A DNA stretch of 19,597 nucleotides. Origin: Candidatus Wirthbacteria bacterium CG2_30_54_11 (GTDB lineage Bacteria; Patescibacteriota; CG2-30-54-11). Both the position numbers and the translations under genes were made by a program. The stretch covers positions 1-19,597 of the forward strand of contig MNZT01000057.1 in NCBI GenBank assembly GCA_001873755.1. The letters run 5' to 3'. How positions within the stretch are numbered: the first letter of the stretch is position 1; every line of letters begins with the position of its first letter. Below, in pieces: positions 7,203 to 14,592 of this stretch. The notes below the pieces were generated by a model. It saw only the letters and a program-made list of their open reading frames with translations. It was not told the DNA's origin and made no database searches.

Positions 7203-7991
7203 TCATGAAGAGAGATACCTGGGCAGCCCGAACGGAGGCGGATACTCGTGTGCCGAATTGAGACCGTGAAAAGGACGGACCGAGATGAGGGCTCTTTCCT
7301 TGCACTCTCTGCCGAGAAGATGTTTGATACTGTTTTTCAAAGGGTTGATCGGCCTGCGATAGACCACAGACTCGACCCGAAAAAAGGCCGCATTGAGCAG
7401 CGACTCCAAGGTCTGCCGGGTCGGCAGGAAGGTCGGATGCGTCGACTGCCCCAGCTGATATTTCACGAGGGGCTTCTGTTCCCCGACCCAGATATCCCCT
7501 TCCAACAGTACAACACTGTCCTCGTGGCATACCTGACGAAGTTGAGCCAAGGCATAAAAAGGGTCGAGCAGGTGATAGTAAACCCCGAAGCAGAAGATGA
7601 CATCGAAGGTCCGCTTCAGGGAGCTGATATCGTAGATACTCAGGTGGTCATTGATCTCCACGGATGACTTCAGCAGTTCCCGGGCCAGGCGAAGCCCAGA
7701 GCTGTCCGACCAGTTCTGGCTGAAATCGTCAGTCGCCAGGACCGACCGTGCGCCCCGACGCTCAGAGAGAAAGCTGAAGTAACCATCAAAGCAGCCGACA
7801 TCGAGGACGGTCTTGCCGTGCAGGTCGACTTTGTCGATCTGCTGTTCAATGAACTGCCAGATCCTCCTGTGGTCTTCGACATCCGGTTCACGCGAAACCG
7901 CTTTCAGCCCTCCACCGAAGTCGAATTCATGGAACCAGCGGATCTGGTCTATCTGATTCTGGATGCTTTTCGAATTCTTGTGTTCTGTCAT
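7203..7991 (-). CDS. SAM-dependent methyltransferase, CmoB-like (DUF1698-type)
   Basis: I choose the ATG at 7991 (262 residues): it overlaps the stop of the upstream gene (ATGA) and has AAGGA eight bases ahead. The frame is open further upstream, but that part lies inside the neighbour. SAM-binding motif I is VLDVGCFDGYFSF (62-74), with an acidic residue after the next strand (ATDD, 86-89). IRWFHEFDFGG (17-27) and FGVYYHLLDP (135-144) resemble the tRNA wobble-uridine enzyme CmoB and its relatives. A CmoB role would need carboxy-SAM from CmoA, which is not in the window; small-molecule or glycan O-methylation is equally possible. Placement before tilS weakly favours tRNA. Confidence 0.85.
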   Translation of the reverse strand: MTEHKNSKSIQNQIDQIRWFHEFDFGGGLKAVSREPDVEDHRRIWQFIEQQIDKVDLHGKTVLDVGCFDGYFSFLSERRGARSVLATDDFSQNWSDSSGLRLARELLKSSVEINDHLSIYDISSLKRTFDVIFCFGVYYHLLDPFYALAQLRQVCHEDSVVLLEGDIWVGEQKPLVKYQLGQSTHPTFLPTRQTLESLLNAAFFRVESVVYRRPINPLKNSIKHLLGRECKERALISVRPFHGLNSAHEYPPPFGLPRYLSS

Positions 7992-8590
7992 GAGTCGCTT
8001 CCTTGCTGGATGAAACGGATGACCTGCTTTCCGAAAACGGTCAAAGCCAGTGAAATACCCAAACCGTGGCCGAAGACGGGGACAAGCATGGAGTGAGCTC
8101 CATCCAGCCTGCTGGTATCTCCGGGGACGCACTCGTCGCCGAATCTGGCCCGCACAGTCATCATCCGTGCCCGTAGAGCCGGCGTCAACTCCGACTCCCG
8201 TGACTCGAACAGCAGCACAGACTGTTTGAACACCGGACTGGTCGCCGCCATGATGTCCAGGGACCGGAAATTGTGTTCCCCTTCCCGCAGACGGCCGCAG
8301 ACATTGACCGCATGGACGAAAAGGTCCGGTCGCTCGTAGAACACATTGAAAGCGGCACTGCCGCCCGCACTCGTCCCGACCACAGAAACCAAGCCTTCGG
8401 CAGACAGTTTCTCCGCGAGTTCAATGACCTCGTTCAGCATGTTCTGCAGATTCCGCCCGCGATCACTCCAGCCCATCCGCAGGACATACGGAGTGAGCCC
8501 CTGAGCGTTCCACCATCGCGTCGCAAATCTGAGATTGCCCACCCGGTCCCCGAGACCGGGCAGGATGATTACGCTATGGGTTGAAGCCAT
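7988..8590 (-). CDS. Alpha/beta-hydrolase-like protein
   Basis: A 200-residue cytoplasmic protein with no signal peptide. It opens with a strand and oxyanion-type loop SVIILPGLGDRVGN (6-19), carries the nucleophile elbow VVGTSAGGSAAF (70-81; S74), and has a late histidine in DGAHSMLVP (163-171) with a further one in FGHG (173-176). This fits a small lipase/esterase of the alpha/beta-hydrolase fold, at the short end of the family and without an evident lid. Substrate unknown. The start at 8590 has GAGGA close upstream. It is translationally coupled to the methyltransferase through a four-base overlap, so the two probably act on related substrates or in one process. Confidence 0.8.
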   Translation of the reverse strand: MASTHSVIILPGLGDRVGNLRFATRWWNAQGLTPYVLRMGWSDRGRNLQNMLNEVIELAEKLSAEGLVSVVGTSAGGSAAFNVFYERPDLFVHAVNVCGRLREGEHNFRSLDIMAATSPVFKQSVLLFESRESELTPALRARMMTVRARFGDECVPGDTSRLDGAHSMLVPVFGHGLGISLALTVFGKQVIRFIQQGSDS

Positions 8591-8683
8591 TTTCAGTCCT
8601 CGTCTGAGATACGAACAGAAGTATCGAGGATATTATTGGAAATTGAATCTTTGATTCATCATGAATATTTCCCTCAAAGTTTT

Positions 8684-8756
8684 GTAGGGACGCCGATTTA
8701 TCGCGTCTCTGATAGCCCAGATTCGTAGAGACGCAAAATTTTCCGTCTCTACGAAT
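8684..8756. repeat. Paired hairpin repeat (two GTAGRGACG...CGTCTCT units)
   Basis: Two related palindromes lie in tandem in the 175-base gap between the SerK-like gene and the hydrolase gene. Unit A (8684-8710) begins GTAGGGACG and ends CGTCTCT around an inner CGAT-TT-ATCG. Unit B is a perfect 13-base stem, ATTCGTAGAGACG (8721-8733) with CGTCTCTACGAAT (8744-8756), closing a ten-base AT-rich loop. These resemble the GTAGAGACGC family of dispersed hairpins seen in many genomes. There is no T-run, so a classical terminator is not proven, but the strong stem follows the last gene of the cysteine operon. The rest of the gap shows nothing I can name. Confidence 0.7.
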
Positions 8757-8765
8757 TGGATCAAT

Positions 8766-9197
8766 TCAACGTAGATCTGAAAGCGGTATTCTGATCTCAG
8801 GCGCCATATGGATGATTGGGCAGTTCTCGCCGTTGATGACGCAGGTATGCTTTGTAGTCTTGTGCGGGTAATTCTGCTTTGCCTTGGCCTGCCTGATGAC
8901 TGACTCCTTGGACACCGGGATATCAGACCGCCTCTGGCAGACCTCTATTCCCGAACCAAAATAGTCTACCAGGATGACCGGTATCCGGCGAAGACCGAGC
9001 GCTTTGGCGATCTCGAACCGGTGATGCCCGTCGAGCACCACTCCATGGTCATGGTCGATCACGATGGGATGGGTCCAGAACCCGTCCTTTTCGATCTTGG
9101 CCTTGAGCTCTACAAACCGATCAGGGTTAATCTCTTCATGCGTCTTCAAGATCCTCACATCGCAGAGTTCCACATCCAGCAGTGTCTTCTTTGTCAT
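8766..9197 (-). CDS. SerK/SbnI-like (ParB-fold) putative free-serine kinase
   Basis: A 143-residue protein with the ParB/Srx-type core DGHHRFEIAKALGLRRIPVIL (around 56-76). Unlike partition ParB it has no helix-turn-helix or dimer domain. Instead it matches the archaeal serine kinase SerK: the ILKTHEE segment (16-22; SerK has KPHEQ with its catalytic glutamate), the DGHHR loop (56-60), ILVDYF (75-80), and a C-terminal YPHKTTKH (110-117), which SerK carries as YSPKTTRH. SerK phosphorylates serine to O-phosphoserine for cysteine synthesis. This copy is shorter than archaeal SerK, lacking its middle part. Its ATG overlaps the cysS stop by one base (TAATG), and it is the last gene of the T-box operon. 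Family fit is good; activity is inferred. Confidence 0.78.
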   Translation of the reverse strand: MTKKTLLDVELCDVRILKTHEEINPDRFVELKAKIEKDGFWTHPIVIDHDHGVVLDGHHRFEIAKALGLRRIPVILVDYFGSGIEVCQRRSDIPVSKESVIRQAKAKQNYPHKTTKHTCVINGENCPIIHMAPEIRIPLSDLR

Positions 9198-10570
9198 TAC
9201 TTACCCCCCTGTTCCAGCCTCCAGGTCACTCCGTTAGCCTTATCCTCGATCACCACATTGAACTCATTTTTCAATCGCGCTCTCACCGCATCTGCCTCAG
9301 CAAATTTCTTATCAGCCCGCAGTCTGTTGCGCTCGTCCACCAACGCTTCTATCTCAGCAAGTTTTGCGGTATCGGTCATGGCAGCATCTGCCGCGTCCAG
9401 CTGGAGGCCAAGCACGCCGTCGAATTCCATGACCATTTTGTATTTCACTTCGGGCGACAGCGAAGACTTGAGCACTTCCTCGATGACCGCCAGCGCCATG
9501 GGGGAATTGAAGTCATCATCCATGGCAGAGATGAACTTCTGGCGGAACGTCTCGTCAGTTTGTGTTGCAGGAGTCACAGAATCCTTGGCATTAGCCAGAA
9601 CCCGCTTCCAGCGTCCAAGCCGTTTTGCAGCTTCTTCCAATCCCTGCTCGGTGAAATCAGGTGAACTCTTGTAGTGGCTCTGGAGAAGGAAAAGACGAAC
9701 CGCCATAGGTTTGTATTTTTTCAAAAGGTCAGGGATCTCGATGAAATTTCCTGATGATTTCGACATCTTTTCCCCGTTGATCTTCAACAGCCCTGAGTGC
9801 AGCCAGTACCGGACGAACGGTGCGTCATTGGCTGCTTCGCTCTGGGCGATCTCGTTCTCATGGTGGGGAAAAATGAGGTCGATGGCACCGCCGTGGATGT
9901 CGAAGGTCGGGCCGAAATACTTGGCGCTCATGACTGAGCACTCGATATGCCAGCCCGGCCGGCCCTGACCCCACGGACTCTCCCAGAACGGTTCGCCCGG
10001 TTTCATGCCCTTCCAGAGCGCGAAGTCCTGAGCGTGCGCCTTGTCGTACTTGTCAGTCTCGACCCGGGTACCGGTCACGCCTTCTTCAGCCTTGACCCCG
10101 GAGAGCTTGCCGTAACCAGGCAACTTGGCCACATCGAAGTAGACGGAACCGTCCTCGACGGCATAAGCAAAGCCTTTGTCCACCAGCTTCTGCACCATGG
10201 CGATGATCTCAGGGATGACCTCTGTGACTCTCGGATAGCCGTTCGCCTGCTGGACATTAAGGGACGCCATATCAGAGAGGTAGACAGGAATATTTTCGTC
10301 AGCGAGCTGGAAAATGGTGATACCGCGCTCAGTCGCCCGCTTGATCATGTCGTCATGCACATCCGTGATATTGCAGATGAAATTGACCTCGTACCCGCGA
10401 TAGCCCAGATACCGTCTGATGACATCAAAAGCGATGTAGGTACGGGCATGCCCGATATGGCTGGGTCCGTAGACCGTAGGACCGCAGACATACATGTTGA
10501 CCTTGCCCTCACGGAGAGGCACGAACGGTTCGAGTTTGCGGGTAAGAGAGTTGGTGACCTGCAGTGTCAT
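9197..10570 (-). CDS. cysS: Cysteinyl-tRNA synthetase
   Basis: Class I synthetase charging tRNA-Cys. The 457-residue protein has normal length, with HIGH (38-41), KMSKS (268-272) and the zinc ligands C29, C211, H236 and E240 that give cysteine specificity. Family landmarks include MYVCGPTVYGPSHIGHART, GRPGWHIECS and GGAIDLIFPHHENE. The start at 10570 is preceded by AAAGG. It is third in the operon that begins with the T-box, after the two transsulfuration enzymes, and its stop overlaps the start of the SerK-like gene. Identification is certain. Confidence 0.98.
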   Translation of the reverse strand: MTLQVTNSLTRKLEPFVPLREGKVNMYVCGPTVYGPSHIGHARTYIAFDVIRRYLGYRGYEVNFICNITDVHDDMIKRATERGITIFQLADENIPVYLSDMASLNVQQANGYPRVTEVIPEIIAMVQKLVDKGFAYAVEDGSVYFDVAKLPGYGKLSGVKAEEGVTGTRVETDKYDKAHAQDFALWKGMKPGEPFWESPWGQGRPGWHIECSVMSAKYFGPTFDIHGGAIDLIFPHHENEIAQSEAANDAPFVRYWLHSGLLKINGEKMSKSSGNFIEIPDLLKKYKPMAVRLFLLQSHYKSSPDFTEQGLEEAAKRLGRWKRVLANAKDSVTPATQTDETFRQKFISAMDDDFNSPMALAVIEEVLKSSLSPEVKYKMVMEFDGVLGLQLDAADAAMTDTAKLAEIEALVDERNRLRADKKFAEADAVRARLKNEFNVVIEDKANGVTWRLEQGGK

Positions 10571-10595
10571 GGGACGCCTTTAAAAAAAAGAATTG

Positions 10596-10634
10596 GCTGT
10601 GAGCGGTAAGCTTTGAGCTATGTACAAATACATA
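10596..10634. repeat. Short direct and inverted repeats in the cysS upstream gap
   Basis: The 76-base gap between the gamma-lyase gene and cysS holds two near-identical nonamers, GCTGTGAGC (10596-10604) and GCTTTGAGC (10610-10618), followed by the small palindrome TATGTA-CAAA-TACATA (10619-10634). The transcript strand has a run of eight T nearby (10581-10588) but no strong stem beside it, so I do not call a terminator. This is probably a degenerate dispersed repeat. Confidence 0.4.
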
Positions 10635-10646
10635 ATTGCACGGTAT

Positions 10647-11855
10647 TTATACCTTATCCAGTGCATTGAGCAAATCCCCGACCAGATCTTCCGCGTCCTC
10701 GATCCCGACGGACAGGCGCATGAGTCCGTCAGTCAACCCGATCTTCAGCCGTTCTTCTCGGGGTATGGAGCCATGGGTCATGCTCGCCGGATGGTCAAGG
10801 AGCGACTCTATACCGCCCAGACTTTCTGCCAGAGGGATGAGGGTCAACGCTTTGATGAATCGACCGGCATCATACTGCTCCTTGATTTCAAAGGAGATCA
10901 TCCCGCCCGGCCCCTTCATCTGCTTTTTGACGATCGCTCCCTGTTCGCCGGTGAACAGGCCAGGGAAATAAACGCTGCGGATCTTCGAGTGTTTGACCAG
11001 CATATCTGCAATGGTGACGGCGTTTTGCTGATGCCTCTGCATCCGCAGATCCAGGGTTTTCAGCCCACGGAGTGTCAGCCAGGAATCAAAGGGCGAAAGA
11101 ATTGCCCCGATGGCATTCTGGAGGAATTTCAACCGTGCATAGAGCGTTTCATCGCTCAGGGTCAACATCCCTCCGATACTGTCGCTGTGGCCATTGATAT
11201 ACTTTGTCGTCGAATAGGCAACGATGTCTGCGCCCAAAGCCGCCGGCTGCTGAAGTGCGGGAGAGGCAAAAGTATTATCCACCACCAGAAGCGCCCCATA
11301 TGTTTTCGCCAGCGTTGCCAGCACTTCGATATCCACGACCTTCAGAAGCGGATTGGTCGGGGTCTCGACCCAGATGATCCTGACCGCGCCTTGCTTAAGT
11401 GCCGCCTCGGTTTGAGCTGGATCGGTGAGATCAACGATCCGGTACTGCAATCCCTGAGCACCGGCGACTTTGACGATGAAGCGATAGGTTCCGCCGTAAG
11501 CGTCCGAGGAGAAGAGAATAACTTCATCCTGCTTGAGCAGGGCAACGATATTAGCCAGAGCAGCGGAACCAGAGCTGTAGGCCAGACCGAACCGGTTGCC
11601 ATCGAGTGCTGCCATGGTGGATTCCAGGATGAGACGGGTCGGGTTCACGGTCCGCGCGTAGTCAAAATGCTTGTAGTTATTATTAAATTTGATCTCTTTC
11701 TGTTTTTCCCATTCTTCCACTGATACTGATCCGTCGTAGTATCCGCCCTGGTTGCCGAATTCGAATGTGGTCGTCAGATGCAGAGGCGGTATAACCGCAC
11801 CATCTTCTTTATTCCGTGCATATCCGCTGTGGATTGCCTTGGTCGTGAATTTCAT
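10647..11855 (-). CDS. Cystathionine gamma-lyase/synthase family PLP enzyme
   Basis: PLP enzyme of the Cys/Met metabolism family, 402 residues. It has YARTVNPTR (66-74), SSGSAA (94-99), VVDNTFASP (191-199) and the PLP lysine K218 in YSTTKYINGHSD. The family includes gamma-lyase (cystathionine to cysteine), gamma-synthase and homocysteine synthases, which sequence alone does not separate reliably. Position right after cystathionine beta-synthase and before cysS favours the gamma-lyase, cysteine-forming role. About 20 extra residues (34-60, with GGYYDGS and WEKQKE) sit between the usual TFEF strand and the tyrosine; this part normally lies near the active-site entrance. The start at 11855 has GAGG upstream, and it follows the previous gene by 25 bases. 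Confidence 0.88.
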   Translation of the reverse strand: MKFTTKAIHSGYARNKEDGAVIPPLHLTTTFEFGNQGGYYDGSVSVEEWEKQKEIKFNNNYKHFDYARTVNPTRLILESTMAALDGNRFGLAYSSGSAALANIVALLKQDEVILFSSDAYGGTYRFIVKVAGAQGLQYRIVDLTDPAQTEAALKQGAVRIIWVETPTNPLLKVVDIEVLATLAKTYGALLVVDNTFASPALQQPAALGADIVAYSTTKYINGHSDSIGGMLTLSDETLYARLKFLQNAIGAILSPFDSWLTLRGLKTLDLRMQRHQQNAVTIADMLVKHSKIRSVYFPGLFTGEQGAIVKKQMKGPGGMISFEIKEQYDAGRFIKALTLIPLAESLGGIESLLDHPASMTHGSIPREERLKIGLTDGLMRLSVGIEDAEDLVGDLLNALDKV

Positions 11856-11880
11856 CGTATACCTCGAAGATAATAGAACA

Positions 11881-12867
11881 CTAGATAGTGAAACCCTGTT
11901 TGCTCATCCACGCATCACTGAACACCTTGGTCAGATACCGGTTGCCGGAATCAGGGAAAAGCAGAACGACAGTTTTCTCGTGAATTGCATATTTCTCGAC
12001 ATATTTGATGTAGGCGAGCAAAGCCGAGGCGGACGAAGGTCCCACGAACAGGCCTTCTTCCCTCGCCAGGCGCCTCGCCATCTGCATGACCTCCTCGTCC
12101 CCTACCGGGAGGAGCTCGTCCACCTGCGACAGGTCAGCGACGCCAGGGATGAAGCTCTGCCCGATCCCATCGATCTGCGACACAACCCCCTCGGGGACGA
12201 CAACCTGACCACTGGCAAGGTAGTTTAGGTACACTGAATCAGCCGGGTCAGGACCGATGACCATAATGTCCGGGTTCTTATCTTTTAAAAATCTACTGAT
12301 CCCGGTGATGCTCCCGCCGGTTCCGGCGCCCACGACCATGATATCTATCTCACCGTCGGTCTGCTCCCAGATCTCCGGGCCGGTGGTCAGGAAATGGGTC
12401 TGCGGATTATCAGGATTGTTGTATTGATCGACATACCAGGCCCCCGGGATCTCCCTGGCCATCCGTGCCGCGACCTGCGTATAGTTCGCAGGGTCGTGGT
12501 GGTCGGCACTGGTCGGACAGATGATGACCTCAGCGCCAAGTGCCCGCAGGGTGTCGATGATCTCCTGGCTATTCTTGTCCGGCGAAGTGATGATGACGCG
12601 GTAGCCACGCGAACGAGCCGCCAGCACCACTCCGATGCCGGTATTCCCGGCGCCGGTCCCCTCGATCACGGTCCCGCCTGGGCGCAAGTCTCCGCGCTTT
12701 TCAGCCTGCTCAATCATGTACTTGCTGATGCGATCCTTGATGCTGCCGCCCGGATTGAAGTATTCGACCTTGGCGAGCACCAGATTATCCGGGTACGGAT
12801 TGAGTTTTGATATTTTCACCAGCGGGGTATGCCCCACCAGGTCCATGACCGACTCTGCATACTGCAT
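11881..12867 (-). CDS. Cystathionine beta-synthase, short form without Bateman domain
   Basis: Fold-type II PLP enzyme, 328 residues, combining serine (or an activated serine) with homocysteine. I use the ATG at 12867, which has GGGAG upstream; the frame extends to 12909, but that part lies in the T-box terminator. Features: DLVGHTPLVKI (9-19), PLP lysine K44 in NPGGSIKDRI, and VVGAGTGGSITGI. The C-terminus DSGNRYLTKVFSDAWM resembles cystathionine beta-synthase more than CysK. The substrate loop reads EGTGAGNTGIG, one residue longer than the usual TSGNT-type loop. The regulatory CBS-domain pair is absent. First gene after the T-box and before the gamma-lyase. O-acetylserine or O-phosphoserine sulfhydrylase activity is the main alternative. 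Confidence 0.85.
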   Translation of the reverse strand: MQYAESVMDLVGHTPLVKISKLNPYPDNLVLAKVEYFNPGGSIKDRISKYMIEQAEKRGDLRPGGTVIEGTGAGNTGIGVVLAARSRGYRVIITSPDKNSQEIIDTLRALGAEVIICPTSADHHDPANYTQVAARMAREIPGAWYVDQYNNPDNPQTHFLTTGPEIWEQTDGEIDIMVVGAGTGGSITGISRFLKDKNPDIMVIGPDPADSVYLNYLASGQVVVPEGVVSQIDGIGQSFIPGVADLSQVDELLPVGDEEVMQMARRLAREEGLFVGPSSASALLAYIKYVEKYAIHEKTVVLLFPDSGNRYLTKVFSDAWMSKQGFTI

Positions 12868-12889
12868 ACCGACTCCCAGAAATAGATAC

Positions 12890-12920
12890 AAAAAAGCGCC
12901 CCGACGCAATGTCGGGGCGC
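12890..12920 (-). terminator. Rho-independent terminator of the T-box
   Basis: A ten-base perfect GC-rich stem, GCGCCCCGAC with GTCGGGGCGC, and a five-base loop, followed on the minus strand by six T. It lies 6 bases past the T-box core and 22 bases before the start of the beta-synthase gene, as expected for the expression-platform terminator that competes with the antiterminator. Confidence 0.92.
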
Positions 12921-13141
12921 AAAAGACGCGGTTCCACCCAAAACCCTGAGCAGCCGAAGCTGGGACAGGGTACTCATCGGGCTATAACGGTGCCCCCGGC
13001 ACGTCGTTCGAGAACGACCGTGCCACCGTCCGAGACTACTTGATTCGCCCCGGAATATGATCAGCGCACTTCTGGACCGCTCTTCACACAGGCTCGCATC
13101 ACCGCCTGCTTTCTGGGGATCGAAACCGTCCCTTGCTGATC
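12890..13141 (-). promoter_or_regulatory. T-box riboswitch, probably tRNA-Cys specific
   Basis: Read on the minus strand. Stem I is closed by GATCAGC (13141-13135) with GCTGATC (13065-13059). Its apical hairpin is CAGGC (13108-13104) / GCCTG (13093-13089) with loop GGTGATGCGA, preceded by AGAAAG, as in canonical stem I. The specifier side reads AGAAG then TGC (13068-13066), a cysteine codon. A further hairpin (13024-12998) resembles stem III. The invariant T-box sequence GGGTGGAACCGCG spans 12939-12927; its UGGA would pair with UCCA-3', fitting the U73 of tRNA-Cys. A terminator follows. Uncharged tRNA-Cys should stabilise the antiterminator and switch on the four genes below. The class is clear; specificity rests on two concordant signs. 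Confidence 0.9.
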
Positions 13142-13148
13142 CACATAA

Positions 13149-13177
13149 AGATTACTGATTTACTCGGGATTTGTCAA
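13149..13177 (-). promoter_or_regulatory. Promoter of the T-box/cysteine operon
   Basis: On the minus strand TTGACA (13177-13172) is a perfect -35 box, then 17 bases, then TAATCT (13154-13149), a weak -10 box. The predicted start, near 13142, coincides with the first base of T-box stem I, which supports the call. The box lies 76 bases past the AHCY stop, so the cysteine operon has its own promoter. Confidence 0.75.
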
Positions 13178-13187
13178 ATGCATGGAA

Positions 13188-13252
13188 CCCTCTCTTTTCG
13201 AAGGAGAGGGCAGGCCGCCTTCCTAGGCGAGCTCCGCCAAAGGCGAGGTGAG
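13188..13252. repeat. Hairpin plus dispersed palindromic repeat downstream of AHCY
   Basis: A stem CCCTCTC (13188-13194) / GAGAGGG (13204-13210) is followed by a palindromic block. This block contains GCCGCCTTCCTAGGCGAGC (13214-13232), nearly the same as 4303-4321, and then CCGCCAAAGGCGAGG. The first stem could end the AHCY transcript, but no clean T-run follows it on the minus strand. Confidence 0.5.
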
Positions 13253-14574
<1,322 letters not shown>

Positions 14575-14592
14575 GGGTTATCAAATGGAGTT

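Noticed and set aside
7992..8132. N-terminal extension of the methyltransferase
   Set aside because: It overlaps the hydrolase coding region, has no family similarity, and the ATG at 7991 has a ribosome binding site and a coupled overlap.
8766..9197. Chromosome-partitioning ParB
   Set aside because: There is no DNA-binding helix-turn-helix or dimerisation domain and no parA nearby; SerK-like motifs at both ends fit better.
10620..11723. Long plus-strand open frame opposite the gamma-lyase gene
   Set aside because: Antisense to a well conserved PLP enzyme; no ribosome binding site or recognisable domain.
12868..12909. N-terminal extension of cystathionine beta-synthase
   Set aside because: It would be translated from the T-box terminator stem and U-run; the ATG at 12867 has GGGAG upstream and starts at the family N-terminus.
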